Origin: an uncultured Lachnospiraceae bacterium
Lineage (GTDB): Bacteria > Bacillota > Clostridia > Lachnospirales > Lachnospiraceae
Direction of reading: 5' to 3'
Assembly (NCBI GenBank): GCA_910579645.1
Contig: CAJTVK010000169.1
Span: 1 to 8,068 of the forward strand
DNA length: 8,068 nucleotides
Shown one piece after another: positions 6,427 through 8,068 of the stretch; position 1 is the stretch's first letter, and every line of letters begins with the position of its first letter. The notes under the pieces were generated by a model. It saw only the letters and a program-made list of their open reading frames with translations, did not search any database and was not told the DNA's origin. Both the position numbers and the translations under genes were made by a program.

Positions 6427-7449
6427 CTAACATACCGGTGTCTGCCCGCCGGACATCTTTATAAATCTTTCCAACTGTGCCAAAGCCTTCCCGCCGGCAA
6501 GAATCTCTTTGACCTCATCCACCGCTTCCTCCAATGTCATGGCCGGATTGGCAACATAAAGCGCGGCAGCCGAATTCAGAATCACCGCATCCGTCTTAGG
6601 CCCCTTTTCCCCGTTTAAGATTGCACGGATAATGCGTGCGTTTTCTTCCGGCGTTCCCCCTGTCAAGTCTGACTTGCTGCATTTCGTCATACCGAACCGC
6701 TCCGGTTCCAGAATATAATTCCTGAATCTCCCGTTCCTTACCTCACAAACGCTGGTGGGAGCGCTTACGGAAATCTCATCCAACCCGTCCATGCCATATA
6801 CCACCATGGCATTCTTTACTCCCAACCGTGAAAGCACCTGTGCCATCGGTTCCACCAGTTCCCCGTCATACACACCCAGAAGCTGCATGTTCGCCCCTGC
6901 GGGATTGGACAGCGGCCCCAAAATATTGAATACCGTACGAATTCCCAGTTCCCTGCGCACGGGAGCCACATATTTCATGGCAATATGATAATTCTGGGCA
7001 AACAGAAAACATATACCTATTTTTTCCAGTATCTGCTTGCTTTTTTCCGGCGGTATCGTTATATCCACCCCCAATGCTTCCAACACATCCGCCGCACCGC
7101 ACATACTGCTGGCGGCACGGTTCCCATGTTTTGCCACGGGAACTCCGGCTGCAGAAACTACAATGGCCGATGCAGTGGATATATTAAAAGAGTTAGACCT
7201 ATCTCCGCCTGTTCCGACAATTTCCAGAACCTCCATTTCATGCAGCAGCCGGATGCAATGCTCCCGCATTCCGGCTGCCGATGCCGTAATTTCATCAATT
7301 GTTTCCCCCTTCAGCGATAATGCAGTAAGATATGCCGCCATCTGTATCTGCGATGCCTCTCCCCCCATAATTTCATCCATAACTTTCTCTGCCTCGTCAT
7401 ACATAAGATCCTGCCCTGACACTACTTTCCGAATCGCTTCTTTAATCAT
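6427..7449 (-). CDS. trpD: anthranilate phosphoribosyltransferase
   Basis: TrpD joins anthranilate to PRPP to make N-(5'-phosphoribosyl)anthranilate. The 340-residue product is full length and not fused to a TrpG glutaminase domain. The PRPP and anthranilate site motifs are all present: GTGGD (79-83), NIST (89-92), KHGNR (107-111), ADVLEALG (120-127), R170-x-x-F-N-x-L-G-P-L-x-N-P (171-183), and the metal-binding DGLDE (221-225). AGGAAGGAG lies about 5 bases before ATG. It is the first gene after the T-box leader; the usual preceding trpE and trpG are absent, so its substrate must come from enzymes encoded elsewhere or from outside. A 16-codon frame ends 2 bases before its start. Confidence 0.97.
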   Translation of the reverse strand: MIKEAIRKVVSGQDLMYDEAEKVMDEIMGGEASQIQMAAYLTALSLKGETIDEITASAAGMREHCIRLLHEMEVLEIVGTGGDRSNSFNISTASAIVVSAAGVPVAKHGNRAASSMCGAADVLEALGVDITIPPEKSKQILEKIGICFLFAQNYHIAMKYVAPVRRELGIRTVFNILGPLSNPAGANMQLLGVYDGELVEPMAQVLSRLGVKNAMVVYGMDGLDEISVSAPTSVCEVRNGRFRNYILEPERFGMTKCSKSDLTGGTPEENARIIRAILNGEKGPKTDAVILNSAAALYVANPAMTLEEAVDEVKEILAGGKALAQLERFIKMSGGQTPVC

Positions 7450-7527
7450 TCTTACTCCTTCCTGCCATCCTTACAGACCGCATATACAATGAACCGATCC
7501 ATGGATAATCCCCTGCCATATCCACGC

Positions 7528-7571
7528 AAAAAAGTCCCTGACAATATACATTTCCGTATATTGTCAAGGAC
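7528..7571 (-). terminator. regulated intrinsic terminator of the T-box leader
   Basis: A 16-bp stem pairs 7556-7571 with 7534-7549; 15 are Watson-Crick pairs and one is a G-U in RNA. The loop is 6 bases and six T residues follow on the minus strand (7528-7533). Its 5' side (CCGTCCTTG) also pairs with the T-box sequence in the antiterminator, so the two structures exclude each other. Confidence 0.92.
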
Positions 7572-7832
7572 GGATTTCTCTCCAATCTCCGCGGTGCCAC
7601 CTTGTTTCAGGAAAACTCCTGCTCTCATAAGGATACCAACATATCCCCGGCAACTGACGTATGCCTTACGTCGCAGAATACTCGGCAAAATACCTTTGAC
7701 TGCGCCCTCCATGGTCCATTTGACAAACTGCGTTCTGCCGGCTCTCAGCCACCCGGCTCTCTGTAAGTGCATCATTTGCCGTTATCTCCATTTCAACGGT
7801 TTTCATTATATATATTTTATTATTTTCAACTG
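7528..7832 (-). ncRNA. T-box riboswitch leader responding to tRNA-Trp
   Basis: The roughly 300-nt leader of the trp operon has the T-box hallmarks on the minus strand. The conserved T-box AGGTGGCACCGCGG is at 7589-7602. Stem I carries AGAGAG and the GGTGGCTGAGAGCC distal part (about 7738-7765). The specifier codon TGG (7716-7718) is followed by ACC and then GGAG, as in known specifier loops. A short stem III (GACGT/ACGTC, 7656-7672) and the overlapping antiterminator/terminator follow. UGG specifies tryptophan, in keeping with the genes downstream. Uncharged tRNA-Trp should pair through anticodon and CCA end, favour the antiterminator and allow transcription; charged tRNA should lead to termination. 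The 5' end is placed from the promoter, so it is good to a few bases. Confidence 0.93.
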
Positions 7833-7838
7833 TTTCAT

Positions 7839-7867
7839 ATATTAGCACTGCACTTCACTGATGTCAA
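7839..7867 (-). promoter_or_regulatory. sigma-A promoter of the trp operon
   Basis: TTGACA (7862-7867), a perfect -35, and TAATAT (7839-7844) are separated by exactly 17 bases on the minus strand. Transcription would begin near 7832. A promoter this strong fits control by attenuation in the leader instead of by initiation. Confidence 0.9.
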
Positions 7868-7896
7868 TACTTTTTTAAATCCGCAAAACAATTTCT

Positions 7897-7924
7897 GTAT
7901 CAGTTCAGCCTGTATGTTATGTTG
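7897..7924 (-). repeat. 28-bp dispersed repeat, copy 2
   Basis: On the minus strand this matches 32-59 at 25 of 28 positions, including the unbroken run CAGGCTGAACTG. One end abuts the first base of MITE-like copy B; the other is 29 bases from the trp -35 box. It may be an upstream regulatory site shared with the EAL-HDOD gene, or a piece of a repeat into whose edge the element inserted. Confidence 0.75.
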
Positions 7925-8068
7925 GAGCGTGTCATAAAATTCATTCCTGTCATCTGCACGCCCCACTTTGCGCGATATTTGTGCCAAATTCAGGTTACAT
8001 AGCCCGCTATGCACCCTTCATTTTGGCAAGAGCATAAATGCTCTTAATCTCCCACAAACTGTGACGCA
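7925..8068 (+). mobile_element. MITE-like palindromic element, copy B (cut by window end)
   Basis: The left end is GAGCGTGTCATAAAATT, as in copy A, but the core is inverted relative to copy A: the reverse complement of 7963-8068 aligns with 2705-2794. An extra perfect hairpin, AAGAGCATAAATGCTCTT (8028-8045), is absent from copy A. By analogy with the left end of copy A, the missing right terminal repeat should follow within about 35 bases beyond the window. There is no coding capacity. It sits just upstream of the trp promoter region, so it could affect expression only from outside the promoter. Confidence 0.65.

Noticed and set aside
7452..7775. 107-codon open frame (-) upstream of trpD
   Set aside because: It runs through the T-box specifier, antiterminator and terminator, whose conserved RNA signals explain the sequence. 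It has no ribosome binding site and the product resembles nothing known.

Overview
The window looks like chromosomal DNA of a low-to-moderate GC Gram-positive anaerobe. The best guess is a Lachnospiraceae-type member of the Clostridia. The reasons are strong AGGAGG-type ribosome binding sites, a T-box riboswitch controlling tryptophan synthesis, a YuxH-like EAL-HDOD protein, and a PD-(D/E)XK nuclease-like protein with a (K/R/E)EG repeat tail of a kind common in gut Clostridia. The taxonomic call is an inference from gene content.

Layout. Positions 1-155 hold a 28-bp repeat and an AT-rich promoter region. Positions 156-1439 (+) encode an EAL-HDOD signalling protein, closed by a hairpin terminator at 1438-1471 that can serve both strands. 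Positions 1513-2580 (-) encode the nuclease-like protein, with its own sigma-A promoter at 2615-2643. Positions 2673-2860 hold a MITE-like palindromic element (copy A) that runs into the stop codon of trpA. Positions 2858-7449 (-) are a compact tryptophan operon in transcriptional order trpD-trpC-trpF-trpB-trpA. Upstream lie a trp T-box leader with UGG specifier (about 7528-7832), a near-consensus promoter (7839-7867), a second copy of the 28-bp repeat (7897-7924), and a second MITE-like element (copy B, 7925 to the window end).

How the genes work together. The five trp enzymes take anthranilate plus PRPP to tryptophan: TrpD, TrpF, TrpC, then TrpA/TrpB. The T-box reads uncharged tRNA-Trp and should open the operon when tryptophan is short. 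The first committed step, anthranilate synthase (trpE and trpG), is not in its usual place between leader and trpD. It must be encoded elsewhere, or the cell depends on outside anthranilate.

Most notable points. The trp unit is bracketed by two related MITE-like elements whose cores are in opposite orientation. The trpA stop codon sits at the tip of one arm of a 113-bp imperfect palindrome derived from the element. TrpA has Glu where the catalytic Asp60 is expected. A 28-bp sequence (25/28 identical) lies upstream of both the EAL-HDOD gene and the trp promoter. I see no clearly new multi-gene defence or biosynthetic system here.
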